Shown piece by piece: positions 41,840-52,869 of a DNA stretch of 64,000 nucleotides. This DNA comes from Favolaschia claudopus (Eukaryota; Basidiomycota; Agaricomycetes; Agaricales; Mycenaceae). The position numbers and the translations under genes are program-made. The stretch covers positions 620,001 through 684,000 of the forward strand of contig JAWWNJ010000114.1 of the NCBI GenBank assembly GCA_037176885.1, read 5' to 3'. The number at the start of each line of letters is the position of its first letter. Position 1 is the first letter of the stretch. A model generated the notes under the pieces. The model was not told the DNA's origin, searched no databases, and saw nothing but the letters and a program-made list of their open reading frames with translations.

Positions 41840-42300
41840 TATGCAGCAATCCGACGATTGACGCGAAAGATTGAGACAGAAACAAGGCACATGACCATGT
41901 TGAACTCTCCGTGCGTTTCGGTGTCATTTTAAATATTCTGATGATGAATTGGCCCAATTCTTTTTGGATGCTTAGCTTCACCCTATCTCAATAGTATACC
42001 TGACTTTAAGCTTCCCTGAATCAGTAGTTGCCCCGCAAACTACAAAGAAACGAGAAGCTCCTTCCTAATTGGGCTCAAAAATCTGATGATGGATTCTGCT
42101 GAAAGTCGGAGAGCAGCGGTATTGAGCACATCCAAGACTGAATCATAACTCCAGGCTTCCCTGAAATAATGCTTTGCATGTTAACGCACAAATGATTCAC
42201 TTTGTAACTATTGATTTGCGGCATGCCTTGAGCAAGCATAAATTTCCTTGCTGGGGCACTTCCGCAACTTACAACCCAGCGAACATTGACTATTGGTACC
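41840..42300 (+). repeat. Relic homologous to 51830-53100 (opposite strand)
   Basis: CGCGAAAGATTGAGACAGAA at about 41868 matches the complement of about 53075. The blocks at 42036-42125 match 52870-52990 reversed, and 42126-42262 match 51868-51978 reversed. The first block encodes LTRKIETETRHMT in both copies, so this is decayed coding sequence of the unnamed family. It is uninterrupted where the other copy carries the element 51981-52863. Confidence 0.75.
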
Positions 42301-43598
42301 AAAACAATCTATCTACACTATACACCGGGTCCCTAATATGAGGATGGCAAATCGGCGGTGGATTTTGTGTGCAAGGTGACCTAGTACAGCCACTCGGACA
42401 TCCCCGAGATACGGCTGATGACTTGATCATCAGGCCGGACATATGTGACCGTAACATCAATCACGGCTGCTTTGCCGTGTTGAACCCGATCATTTTCGTT
42501 TCTGAATATCGGGATTGATGGAGTTGATGGCCTCGCAGGCCGGCTGATACATATCAGCTAGCCGCGTTTTCGTTTTCGATTCTCGTTTATACCGATCGAT
42601 CGAACCTCGAACCGCGCAAACGTAAGGCACCGCCGTTTGGCAAAACTTGGGTTTTGATCAACTGGTGCTCACTCGTTTGTGCTCACCTTTGTTGTGCTTC
42701 CCATCACCAGCTCCACTTCAGCCGAATTTTGAGTTTTGCTTCTGCCACCCAGAGAACACCAGGAAAAAACAGGAGCTTAACAGAACTTAGGATTAAGACT
42801 CAGCTGCTATTTGCCCAAAGCTCGACACGGCCATGACTTGCGAGCAAGGGCCGAAACAAGGGACCAGCGGCACTTGATGTGGTACGGCAGCGCCCCACAA
42901 AGTGGTGCTCCCGGCTTTGCCGATGACAGAATCGTCAACAAACGTAAGCACAAACGAAGGAGCACCACTCGATCAAAACCCGTATATTGTTTCCAAAACG
43001 GCTGTAAGCGACGGGCATATAAGACGGCGCTGGTACTCGGCATTACCAAAAGTAACCGAATTGAGAAATGCCTTGCTTGCGACCAGCTAATACAGTTAGC
43101 AGTTGGTTCAACTGGTGGGCGAGAGGGGGGATGGTCATATGCTATTGCACATAACACGCGCCGAAGTTATTGGGCTTTCCCTGTGCTGATTTTCTATGTT
43201 TGTTTATTTATGTATCAAATGAACACTTTCTTGCTCTGTTTTAGCACCCTCATTGAAGGATGAGGATAGCCCAGCAAACTTTGAGTTCTCAGGTACAGAG
43301 TTATGAGATAGTAGACCTATCTTTGAGGTACTCACCCACCTGGAATCCTGGTGACTGTGTTCCAAAAAAGGAAAACACGGCCAAATTAATGGTATTTCGA
43401 AGATTAATTTATTCACCCCCTGTGTGACAGCTTAGCCCAAGTTTATATCATGAAAGTTGTAGAAAACAACCTGTAAATGAACCCTTCATCGCTCAAAGTT
43501 CTTTGACCATCGTAATTTCGTGAGAAAAACCCCGAATTCGGTTACTTTTGGTAACTGCGAGTATGTACAGACTTGGGTACACACCTTCGCAACTCAGG
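42301..43598. other. No confident gene
   Basis: The block at about 42520-42590 (GGCCGGCTGATACATATCAG, then TTTTCGTTTTCGATTCTCG) is shared with about 35950-36030. An open frame at 42811-43263 lacks recognisable motifs. At 43539 CGGTTACTTTTGGTAACTGC followed by GAGTA resembles a transposon end of the 51981 family. Confidence 0.3.
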
Positions 43599-45480
43599 AT
43601 GGCCGGTCTCGACAAGACGTCATCCATCGTTCCTCTCCCCCTAAAAAAACCATTCCATAACCCCTCCCACGTAGGCTAGGAATGCTGCTCATCGGGGCGT
43701 TTGTGTCGGCTGCGTGAGTCCCCAGGCCTATGTAGCATTCCATGTCGTTTTACGTCGTTTCAGACTCTACGGTGGTACGTGCTCCGACATATGTATATGT
43801 ACCTCCAGGCTCTATACATCCATCGGCGATTATAGTCGGCTGTCTCCAGGCTTGGCACTATTATCAAAAATTCAAAGGAGACTCGGCGTGGCTGAAAGCA
43901 CTGATTGCTAAAAATGCCTTTTCTGCCGCCACCTCATTGTGGTGCTTAGGTTGCGTTTGTTATTGTCATCGATACTTGCCAGCAAGCACTGGTCGCAGGT
44001 AAGAGAGCTCTCGATCACCCTTGATCTACTCATATTTACGTTCTCTATGCACAGCTTGTGGTGGGTTTGGATCATTGTGTACTTGCGTGTGTGCTCTAGC
44101 CCAATGTCGTCAGTTTACACCTACTTGGTCACAAATTTCTCCAACATTCAAATTCTCGACCGTGTTGTCCCATAGGCCCCCACTCTGCTTCCCGGCTGAA
44201 AGATCTGACGGGCACCAAGCACTTTGATAATCAAGGTGTTTTTCGCAGCTTCTATAGCCCTGGCCGTTCAGCTGTAAGTGCGACGTCTCTTTCTTCTTGC
44301 GAGCCCGTCATAGTTTGGTAGGTTCTACTGCTATCGATTTTACAGCGGTAAGCGTACCCTTGATATAATAAGTGTGAGCTCATTTTTGAACCCGGCGCGC
44401 ACAGTGAGTGATAGTCCGGTTGCTGCCGGTATTTTGGTCTGTTTTGTTTTCTTCTGTCTGTTTTCTTTTGCAATTCTCTCTAATCCCAGGCACGTAGGCT
44501 CTCGTTATTGTAGGGGCTTTCGGTAAGGGATTCTCATTCTCTTCATGTTTTATCTCACTGTCCACGGCGATATTCAGCCACTGAAATTGGTGGGCGTTTT
44601 GCTCCAAGAGTGCCCACGCGTTCTGACTTGAACGTTGTCAGTGTTTGCCCTTAAAGCGTGCGTAGTAAGCACGCGGGTTTTTTTCTCCGGCTAAAGTTGG
44701 ATTAGAATGACAACTGAGACATTTGCGGAGCTGGAAAAAAATCAAGGTCGATATCTCCACAACCACTCCAACCGTCGACTCATTCGCGTTTAGGCCCTCT
44801 CTATGAGCTGCAACATCACATCCGCAGCAGCCGATACTCTCATCACTACTGCTTTGACTTACTACTTGTATATCGTGAAATCCAGTGCTGGCTTCCCAGA
44901 AACACACGAGATGATAAATCGCCTGGTGAATATTCCCCCCTCCATCAGCTTTGAAACTTATACCAAGGCAGATCGCATTTACTTTTAATACTGGCATGTT
45001 ATCTATCTATGTAACTATGTACCGTGACCGTTGACTGACAATCTCTCTACAGGTGTTCCTCCAACACTTTGCGCAGTAGCGGCTCTGATTTCCGCAAGTC
45101 ATCACATGTGAGGTAGCCGCGCTGGAGCTCACATGCAGACAGATAGCCTATTCGATATGATAACGTTTACAACGGAATCTTGCCCTCTAATTCGTTCAAG
45201 CTATTATTTGTCTCTCAAGCAGATACAGGGCAGATGAACCCTGGGCCGTCTCCACCGCACTCGCCGCATACTTATGCTTCGAGACAGCTCGCTCAATGCC
45301 ATCCCATTCCAAGCAACCTTTGCCTTGTGCCTTGGGCGCAATGCGGCGCCGTTGCCTCGATCTATCTTGTATTCATCAGCGAATTTTCCGATTGAACCGA
45401 AAACACAAATTACCGGATCGGTGCTCAACACCATTCACGTCCCCTGCCAAAATCGGCCACTTCATCCTTCTCATTCTTCA
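43599..45480 (+). pseudogene. DUF6534-like seven-helix membrane protein, decayed
   Basis: Pieces in order fit the fungal DUF6534 membrane-protein family. They are MAGLDKT at 43599, LGMLLIGAFVSAA (about 43678-43712), then, across a GT...ATTATAG intron, LYGVGCLQAWHYYQKFKG with DSAWLKALIA. Next come SSVYTYLVTNFSNIQILDRV (about 44110), VFFAASIALAVQL before a GTAAGT donor (about 44240), and AADTLITTALTYYLYIVKSS with MINRL (about 44828-44925). The piece GVPPTLCAVAALIS (about 45053) follows the next acceptor, and the C-terminal piece SVLNTIHV lies near 45420. Several joins need frameshifts, so the gene is probably non-functional. The family is predicted to have seven transmembrane helices with unknown function. 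Confidence 0.65.
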
Positions 45481-46307
45481 ATGCCCGTTTTATCCTTCCT
45501 CTGGCCCCGGGTTTCAGCAGGATTCATATTGGGAACTCCAACTGCAAACACCACCTCACTTCGCAATCACCCCTCGGGACCTTGTTCCTGCGATCTCCAT
45601 TGTACCATTCGAGCGTCAATGATATTTTAGAGTCACGAGAGCATGAAATCTCAAAGTCAGACCCTCTGTTATCTCTCAAATGGCCACCCGAACTCATTAA
45701 TCTTTGTATCACACACTCAATTCCCCGACGTCCGCGAACGCTCTCCCCTCACACTCTTCTCGCTCTTGCACGACTCAGTGGCTTCTTAGCCCATCTCAAT
45801 CTCAAGGATCAAATTCTGTCCTGCAAGATTCATTCACACTCTTACCGACTTGGCGACATTCACAAAACAAATCTCGGTCATTGGCAATTCGTAACAAGCA
45901 ACAAAAATTCAGTTCAATAAACATCAGCCCCTCTGCTGTAAATTTGCTTCTCGTTTTGTTTTGGGCGCCGCCTTTTCTTGTGGGTTAGCCGCGGGCGCGT
46001 GGGTTGCCCTCGTCTGGGCGTCTCTGTTTTGTGCGCACCCCATCGCCCCACGCCCTGGGCGCCAGCGGTTCAAGTATGCCACCGCGGCGTGCTCCCACAC
46101 CCACCCCTATGTGGCTGTCTCCGTCCTGAACCGAACGAAGCAATTGAACAAAATGGAAACACTGTCTGAGCCTGTGAAGACAGTGTGCCGTTTTGTGACA
46201 GAGGTAAAGAGGAGCCGACCAGTTCCGGACCTTTCTCTTTCTTCGATCACCATCATCTCATTTTCCGCACTCACGAACGTTCCGATTTCACGTCGCTCTG
46301 CTTCTCC
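45481..46307. other. No confident gene
   Basis: An open frame at 45582-45920 contains LLSLKWPPELINLCI, which loosely recalls an F-box start but is not convincing. GC-rich repeats of GGGCGC/CCCACGCC type lie at 45985-46080. Confidence 0.25.
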
Positions 46308-46310
46308 CAC

Positions 46311-47025
46311 CACTGTGCAGAGTATACATCATGAAATTCATGCAAACTGTCATGAATTTCAGGTTTCATGATGTTTTGTCATGAAGCACACCATGAATTT
46401 CAAGGGGGGTTTCATGATGCTCAGAAGCTCATTTTTGCAAGATTATGAATTCATGACAAAACATCATGAATTTTCATCATGAAAGAACCGAGCGATTTTT
46501 TCTGGCTAAGTCCACCAAGAGTTGTAGTGTGCTAATATCAATGATAAAGCCAATAAATCGTATCAGTCGGTCTCTGGTCTCTATCAAGTGCACACTGTTG
46601 AAAATTAGTTAACCAAATGAGGAGAACGGGGATGAACAACTTGAGACTGGGCCGTATGATGTCCATATATTGACTAAAATAACCACGCTTATAACTCCCA
46701 TTTAGTCTACCTGTAGTACTCTCAACCTGACATCAGGTGTCGTACGGCGGTCTTCAGTTCGATTCCGGCTGGAGTCACTTGAGTTGGGTGGTTTATTTCT
46801 TTGCTTTGCAGCGCTCTGATTTCATGATATTTTGTTCTGAAATACTTGATAAAACATCATGAAAAAACGTCATGAAGAGCCCCATAATCATCATGAAAAC
46901 ATACTTTCAATTCATGATGTTTCGTTAGCAATTTCCAGGCGATTCATCATGAATTCCTGGACATAATGTTAGGATTTTCATGGCCAACAACATCATGAAT
47001 TTCATGACCCTTCCTTTGCACAGTG
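46311..47025. mobile_element. CACTG-ended element, 715 bp, CAC duplication
   Basis: The ends CACTGTGCAGAG and CTTTGCACAGTG are flanked by CAC at 46308-46310 and 47026-47028. Many subterminal motifs (CATCATGAAATTCATG, TTCATGATGTTTTG) lie in both orientations near each end. Size, end sequence and 3-base duplication match the element at 21561-22279, though the subterminal motif differs, so both look like non-autonomous CACTA/EnSpm-like elements. The centre (46560-46800) is unrelated and includes a tRNA-like B box at about 46770. Confidence 0.75.
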
Positions 47026-47539
47026 CACCCACCCTCCCTCTATTTGTTCATCGATAACCCCTCCCATTGGTAGAAGTCTTCGCAATTTCCGAAGAGGCAG
47101 TCACAGAGTGGGGCAATGGGTTCATCCTCGCTCAGCCCATCGTACCATAGAGCTGAATTCAGGAATTTGTGCAATTTTGACTGCTGCTCGGGCTAATGGC
47201 TCTGATTTTTTTTTGGGGGGGACCAAGGGGCAATGGAATTGATTTGACAGGTATTCGGAACCGCGTGAACTGAACTTATGGTACTCCTGCCTTTGTGGTT
47301 TCTTCGAAAGTCGGGAGGGCTCCTTATACTTAATTTCCTATTGATGCCAGCCCTTGGCTGACAGTATTTCTTTACTGCAGTTTCTCTTGATTGCGCCGCT
47401 GTACGAGCTTTCGGGCGTTCTCGGATCATGTTTGTCTCAACTCGCTTAGGGAGGGAACACGGAATTCACGCAAGCTCCCCCTCTTCTGTAAGCCGGGCAC
47501 CGGCATTACAGACATACTTGAGGGAAGATGGGACAACGA

Positions 47540-48360
47540 TCACACTATAACGTCTGACTTATGAAGAAACCTCATATGATCTCTCGGTCTAAATTGTGGT
47601 TGGTATCGATTGAGTAGCTGCATTGAGGTTTTACCAAACGTCTTTGTGACACCTTGTGAGGAGAAGCACGAATCCAGCATTCTCCTTCCGTTGCAGATTT
47701 GCCTGGAAACAAGTTCAAGGTCAATCCGAATGCTAGACAACGCGAAGAGTAGATACGAACTTTGGTCATTTATGTACTCCACAGTCCAAGTCACTGGTTC
47801 AACTTTGCCTCGAGAATCTGAGAATATGACGCTGCCACATCATTGTCCAGGTTTAGCACTTCAGCGTCTGTGTGCTGGGGTGAAGTGTGTAATGGCGACT
47901 GTGGCAAAACGGAGGCTGCTCGCCCGATGTCTTTCATCTCGTTCGGCGGCGAGATGTTTGTGGCCGAAGGTGATGGGCCAATGAATGGCCACCGAGGGAG
48001 GATCTGCGCCCCCGACGCCACGGCTGGGTAAGAGTCCACTGGAGCGGCCACAACAGTTTCGGGTCTCGCCGGTGGAAGCTGCCCCGGCTTTGGAATCAGT
48101 ATGAAAGAGGTTCAAAGGTGTGGTACACACCATAGTAGCCAAGGCGTGACACTTTTCGAAAAGTTGTCGGTAATGGTCCTCAGGTGGCCATTGCGTAACG
48201 AAAGGTTGCTAAATTCAATAAGAAACGAGGCTAGGAAAGACTTCGCTAGACCGTACCAAGGCACTCGCATCGCGCAGAAAGTCGGATACCGCGCGGCTCA
48301 GAGATGAATCTGTGATTTGAGACATAAGCTCAGCCAAAGGTTGGTCAAAGGCAGGCGCAA
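47540..48360 (-). pseudogene. Unrecognised host gene, broken by LINE insertion
   Basis: Minus-strand frames with biased composition follow one another. A piece just before the LINE reads AFAPAFDQPLAELMSQITDS up to a stop near 48209. Another frame reads PRWPFIGPSPSATNISPPNE (47791-48051), and a third covers 47540-47794. An ATG lies on the far side of the LINE: removing the LINE and one duplication gives ATG GCC ACG TGC in frame with the first piece. I do not recognise the protein. Stops and frame changes, or unrecognised introns, separate the parts. Confidence 0.35.
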
Positions 48361-48376
48361 AAGCAACGAAGCACGT

Positions 48377-49918
48377 CAGATGTCACGTTTTCTCTCAACC
48401 ATCACCAGCAAAAATGTGGGCCAGCGTCGACCTCGGTCAGACTCCCCACCGGACACCTCTGCCTCAGCAGAGCCAACAACACCAACACCCTCCACCTCAG
48501 CTCTTGTCACCCAGTCACCCACCACCGACCGTATTGTGAAGAGAGGGCGAATCGCGGATGACTCTGCGGGCGCAGGCTCTCCGTCGCCCTCGATGCCCAC
48601 CACACCCACGCCCGCACGGCATGTGCCAACGAGCACACTCGACCAGCGCACCCCGATAGCCCCCATACAGCTCACCACGTCTCCACCGCCTTGCGCTTGG
48701 AACCACTGCCGAAAAAAGGTAGCAGACGGCGTTCGGTCTTTAATGACTGACGTCCAGCATCTTGTGTCGTCTAGAATTGATGGCGGACACAGGCCACGCG
48801 GAAACCCGCTAATGGCCAACCCCCGACTGTTCGAAGAGATATACCAGCTCCGTTCCCTGGCCAATGACCTGGAACGGCACTTCTACCCGAAGGATATCAT
48901 TCAACACATCAAGGAACCTACCATTGACACCCTCCCCACGCCCCCTGCTCCGGTTAAAGCAGCTACAGCAAAACCGACCTACGCGACCGCGGCTAAGGCC
49001 GCCACCCCTGCGACGGTTCCGAAAGGACCACCAACCAAGAAAACACCACAGAAGCCACGTCGGCCCGGCAAGGCTCCCACTCCCCCGACAACTTCTCGCT
49101 CCGCGCCTCAGCGGCTCATCCTCCGTTTTGCAAACTCGTCGGTCATCAAGTCCCTCTCTGACCCGCAACGCCTTCGCGACAGTCTCAATGCGGCCCTCAA
49201 TGGTGCTGCCAAGCTGAGAGGTGTCAATAGGTCTCGCAGAGGTAACCTGGTTCTCCACACACAAGCTCCCTACACTGCCGTCCAGCTTCGCGAGCATGAG
49301 CAGACCATTTGGTCTGTTGTACGGTCGTACTTCTCCCTGCTCGACCGGGACCGGCCACGGTTTAACCTCGACAAGCCTTGGCAGCGTGTGGTAATACACC
49401 GTGTTCCTGTCACCACTGACCCATCCTACCGCTCCATAGCGGAGGTGCTTCGTTGGTCGAACGAGGCGATTGGGTCTCTTGGCGATGTAATGGGGATCCG
49501 CGACTTGTGTTCGCTGGAAGGGTTGAAGAGGCGCCGGGAGGGATTGCAGCAAGGGTTCGCGCAAGAGACTTCCTTGATGGTCATGCTTCTCAACGCTGAC
49601 CACGCACGTCGGTTCCTTCGGGAGGGGGTATTCCTTTATGGATCGCACTGCCGCGTGTCGGTGTACGAACCTAGAAAGGGCTTGCGGTGAGGGTACCATA
49701 CTAACATTACACTCCCTCCATTTGCTTCTTTTACCTCCGCCGTTTTACGTCTGACTGAGACACTACCCACAAACTCCACGACTATACTCTACCAACACCG
49801 GTCGAATTTTTCACGCCACCAACCATTTCATTTGCTGTATTGTAGTTTACTATGTACAGCACCGCGTCTTAGTAGTTAGTTTACTTGTTGCGGTATAAAA
49901 ATGCTGATACAAAAAAAA
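48377..49918 (+). mobile_element. ORF1-only LINE of a second family, 13-bp target duplication
   Basis: The 13-base sequence CAACGAAGCACGT occurs at 48364-48376 and again at 49919-49931 without mismatch. Between them lie a 3-base leader, ORF1 (48380-49690), about 220 bases of 3' sequence and a run of eight A (49911-49918). The perfect duplication and poly(A) are the marks of target-primed reverse transcription and indicate a young insertion. No ORF2 is present, so the enzymes must have been supplied in trans. Confidence 0.9.
48380..49690 (+). CDS. LINE ORF1 protein, 436 aa, no zinc knuckle
   Basis: The target duplication ends at 48376, so the start is the ATG at 48380 (MSRFLSTITSKNVGQRRPRS). 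The longer open frame from 48317 reads into flanking DNA. The N-terminal 100 residues are rich in Thr/Pro/Ser. A middle region follows (FEEIYQLRSLANDLERHFYP), then an Ala/Pro/Lys-rich linker (about residues 195-245). The C-terminal domain reads APQRLILRFANSSVIKS, GVNRSRRGNLVLHTQAPYTA, then RPRFNLDKPWQRVVIHRVPV. This matches ORF1 proteins of mushroom LINEs. Those normally continue with CCHC knuckles after the GSHCRVSVYEPR segment; here a stop follows instead. The frame is intact. Confidence 0.8.
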   Translation: MSRFLSTITSKNVGQRRPRSDSPPDTSASAEPTTPTPSTSALVTQSPTTDRIVKRGRIADDSAGAGSPSPSMPTTPTPARHVPTSTLDQRTPIAPIQLTTSPPPCAWNHCRKKVADGVRSLMTDVQHLVSSRIDGGHRPRGNPLMANPRLFEEIYQLRSLANDLERHFYPKDIIQHIKEPTIDTLPTPPAPVKAATAKPTYATAAKAATPATVPKGPPTKKTPQKPRRPGKAPTPPTTSRSAPQRLILRFANSSVIKSLSDPQRLRDSLNAALNGAAKLRGVNRSRRGNLVLHTQAPYTAVQLREHEQTIWSVVRSYFSLLDRDRPRFNLDKPWQRVVIHRVPVTTDPSYRSIAEVLRWSNEAIGSLGDVMGIRDLCSLEGLKRRREGLQQGFAQETSLMVMLLNADHARRFLREGVFLYGSHCRVSVYEPRKGLR

Positions 49919-49931
49919 CAACGAAGCACGT

Positions 49932-50789
49932 GGCCATTACTACTTTTGTTTTGTTTTGTTTTCTTCGGGACGCTTCCGAAAAAGTACTTAGTCTCCAGAC
50001 AGACGTAAGTAAGTATTTACCTATTCGGCAATGTCAGACTGGGGGAGGCGTAGGTCTCTCCGTCAAAAAAAAAAGTCACGCCGCGGGAACGGAAAAGAAG
50101 TTGACAAAGGCAACATTGTGACTTCGCCTCGCTCGGAGGAAGTTTTGGCATACTAAAGTATTTAATGCATACACAATATATCGACTACGACGCCTGAGAC
50201 TCTGAGTCTTGACTAAGTTGACTCGTTCGACCTCATCAGTCAACGGCGGATACACCTCCCACCAATGTGCCGTGTTTTGCCTGGCACATGGCACATTTAC
50301 GGCTCAAGTGCCGGGTTTGAGGGGATGTGACTTGTTTGCGGCCGCATGTGCCGTGCAACTGTAGACAGTTACGCGTCACATCGAGAAATTTTTATTGCGG
50401 CAATAATTTTTTCTCGATTTATCGGATTTTCTGGCGGAAGTCAGATGATTACGTAATGTCGAATTGAATGAAATAGTACAGTAGTTTGGTTTTTCCCGAC
50501 AGCAGAGTGAGTGTCTGCGCTGGCAACAAGTGCCGAGTTACTTCGGAGTTAGCCGAGACGCACCAATTTAGGACGTGTGTCAAACAGCCCCACCGCGTCC
50601 ATCATTTTCTCTGCTTAATTAAAAAAGTGAATTTCTGGTTTAAATTTGGTTTCACGACTTTCAAATAGATTTCAGGCCGCTGCTAATAAGGTCTATTGAC
50701 CGCTATTGCCTGACCCCACACTAGGGAGCACCACGCGGCGAGCGCCAAGGGGGGTCCGCAGGGGTCTCCCCCGCGCTAGAGTACGTGAA
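49932..50789. other. Noncoding; short palindromes and lone transposon ends
   Basis: CATGTGCCGTG/GGCACATGGCACAT motifs at 50268-50360 are semi-palindromic. At about 50460-50483 GAATTGAATGAAATAGTACAG before TA resembles a decayed end of the CTGTAGTATT family, and at about 50682-50700 a lone end of the GAGCTTATTAGC family occurs. The region 50700-50789 is GC-rich and anonymous. Confidence 0.4.
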
Positions 50790-50879
50790 TGCAAAAACTC
50801 TGAAAAACTCGGAAAAATAAATCAAAAGGTCTTAAATGTCTTGGATATTTTCCTTGGTTCCCAAAGACCACGAGTAATA

Positions 50880-51469
50880 CAAAACTCACCTCTTGTGCAA
50901 AGTCCGACCGGGTCAAAGCCCATGAGAAGAGTCGACGAAAAGAAGCAAATATAGCGGCGGCACTGGCGGAGTACGAGCGGGAGCGCGTCAAGCCCGCCAC
51001 CCTAGGCAAGCCCGCAATTGTCATTCAAATACGATGACACTATCTCGACGAGTACAAGGTGGTCAAAGTATTCCAGAAGCAAACCAAAAGCAGCAAAAAG
51101 TCCCCATCGTCACGGAGTGGGCCCTCGTGCAGTTCATGCGCGAGTCCGCGGATCGAGGCTTCCCCTCATCCTAATGAGATCAACGAGGGGAAGAGGGCGA
51201 AGGAAGCTGGGAAGGAGAAGAAGAGGGTCGAGCGGGAGCAAAGGAAGGAGCTGCGAGCAGAGATTGAGCAGGAGTAGGCTGAGATGAAGCGCCAGCACAA
51301 TGCTGCGGTCGAGAACTGGACTTCCAAGTGCTCCAAGCTGCAGGAAACTGGTTTGAGGAAGAAAGACCTGCCCCGGAAGCCGAAATTGGGCAAGAAACCG
51401 AAGCTGCCGGTCGTGGAGGATGAGGATGACGACGAGGAGGACGAGCCGAATGAGAAAGGTGACGTGTGA
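50880..51469 (+). pseudogene. pogo/Fot1-type transposase, core deleted
   Basis: The N-terminal piece (about 50885-51005) reads KSRRKEANIAAALAEYERER, like the start of the helix-turn-helix region of agaricomycete pogo-like transposases. The next piece (about 51110-51180) reads EWALVQFMRESADRGFPLI in another frame, typical of the CENP-B-type helix-turn-helix. It then jumps to the lysine/glutamate-rich C-terminal tail (51130-51275), an in-frame stop, and KLPRKPK-like and acidic segments ending at 51469. The whole DDE catalytic domain between the two parts is missing, and frameshifts are present. It is a deletion derivative that cannot act as a transposase. Confidence 0.6.
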
Positions 51470-51533
51470 CATGCGTTCACCAAGGAGCCGGAATTGTGAC
51501 ATTTGGGATCAATATTCTGTTTCGATCGTCGGA

Positions 51534-51846
51534 CTACATTTCAAATTAAAATTGGCCATAGCTTTATTGTATATCTACTTGTTGTATCTTCTAGTAGTTG
51601 CCTGAAGAACCTTGGAATTTTTGCGATACATTTGCCGGAGAGATCAAAAACATCAAAGTTGATCACCATCGAGCCTTACTACACTGTACTACATTTCAAA
51701 TTAAAACTGGCCATAGCTTTATTGTATATCTACTTGTTGTATCTTCTAGTAGTTGCCTGAAGAACCTTGGAATTTTTGCGATACATTTGCCGGGCAGAGA
51801 TCAAAAACATCAAAGTTGATCACCATCGAGTCTTACTACACTGTAC
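51534..51846. repeat. Tandem duplication, unit about 155 bp
   Basis: Unit 1 (51534-51688) and unit 2 (51689-51846) start CTACATTTCAAATTAAAA and CTACATTTCAAATTAAAAC and match almost throughout, including TGTTGTATCTTCTAGTAGTT and CACCATCGAG. They differ by a few substitutions and a 2-base change near GCCGG. The high identity indicates a recent event. Confidence 0.9.
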
Positions 51847-51980
51847 TAGGTTACCTTACACACAGAATCCACCTCCAGCGAGGAAATTTATACTTGCTTG
51901 CAGCATGTGGCAAAGCTTGAGCAAAGCGAATCATTTGCGCGCTAACATGTAGAGTACTATTTCAGGGAGGCCTGGAGTTA

Positions 51981-52863
51981 CTCGTCATCACAGAAAGTAA
52001 CCGGAAATTGTGCTATTTTGACGCGGTCACGTGTTTTCTCACGGAACTTGTATCCTATATTGTAGTTTGATATGTTCCATTTACCCCGTATGAGTTTGAA
52101 GAAGATTGCCGTTGTATACGTTGACCAGGAGTCTGCACAAATTCGAGAGTGCCTCGGTTTGCAGTAGTTTGACTGTGAATAATGCAGAGAATATAACTAA
52201 ATCCCTGTTTGAGACGCATTTAGGGTGATTGTGGTGTGATATGGTAGTTGTTCAGACTTAGGGGTACCCTGAGCAGCCTTTTGTATGACCTTCAACCTGC
52301 AATATTGGCAAGAAAAGGTGCATGCAAAGATCTTAGCCAGAATTGTTGAAATTGTGGTTTTGGTTCGAATGAAACTGTTGGAAGGTACACGAATGACGCA
52401 TGATACTAGTTCAGCGTCTTATCTTGTAGTTACAGACAGTTTGGAAGCAACTGCCCTTTAAAATATGACTTTCAGCTGTGAAAATGTTGCAGCACGCAAA
52501 TCTGTTTATGTTTGTTGTGTGCCCTCGGACAAAACTTGCCTAGACTTTGCATTTGCACTTATCTTTCCGGTCCAATTCTTGTGCTGTGGAATCATTCCAT
52601 ACATATCTACTACCCAAGAGTATCAAACTCATAACTATGTGCCAAAATCATTGTCCAATGCTGCGCTTTTGTCGAATTGCGTAAAATCACAAGTGCCAAA
52701 GTTATTCTCAGTCTACGAGCTGTACTGAATCTTCCTGGCTGGGATGACCGGTGCATGAGATGTCAGTAGATGCCAAACATTATGTTCATAAAAATTTCAC
52801 CACAAAAAACTACAAATTTGGCCCAAACCGATCAAATTTCCGGTTACTTTCTGTGATGACGAG
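51981..52863. mobile_element. Element with CTCGTCATCACAGAAAGTAA ends, 883 bp
   Basis: The ends CTCGTCATCACAGAAAGTAA (continuing CCGGAAATT) and complement are flanked by TA at 51979-51980 and 52864-52865. The related stretch at about 42125-42140 lacks the insertion, giving an empty-site comparison. The interior has one 87-codon frame (52465) without recognised motifs. It is a non-autonomous Tc1/mariner-like element. Confidence 0.85.
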
Positions 52864-52869
52864 TAGTAT

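Noticed and set aside
45582..45920. F-box protein start (WPPELINLCI)
   Set aside because: Only a short resemblance, no continuation of an F-box or leucine-rich repeats, and frames are short.
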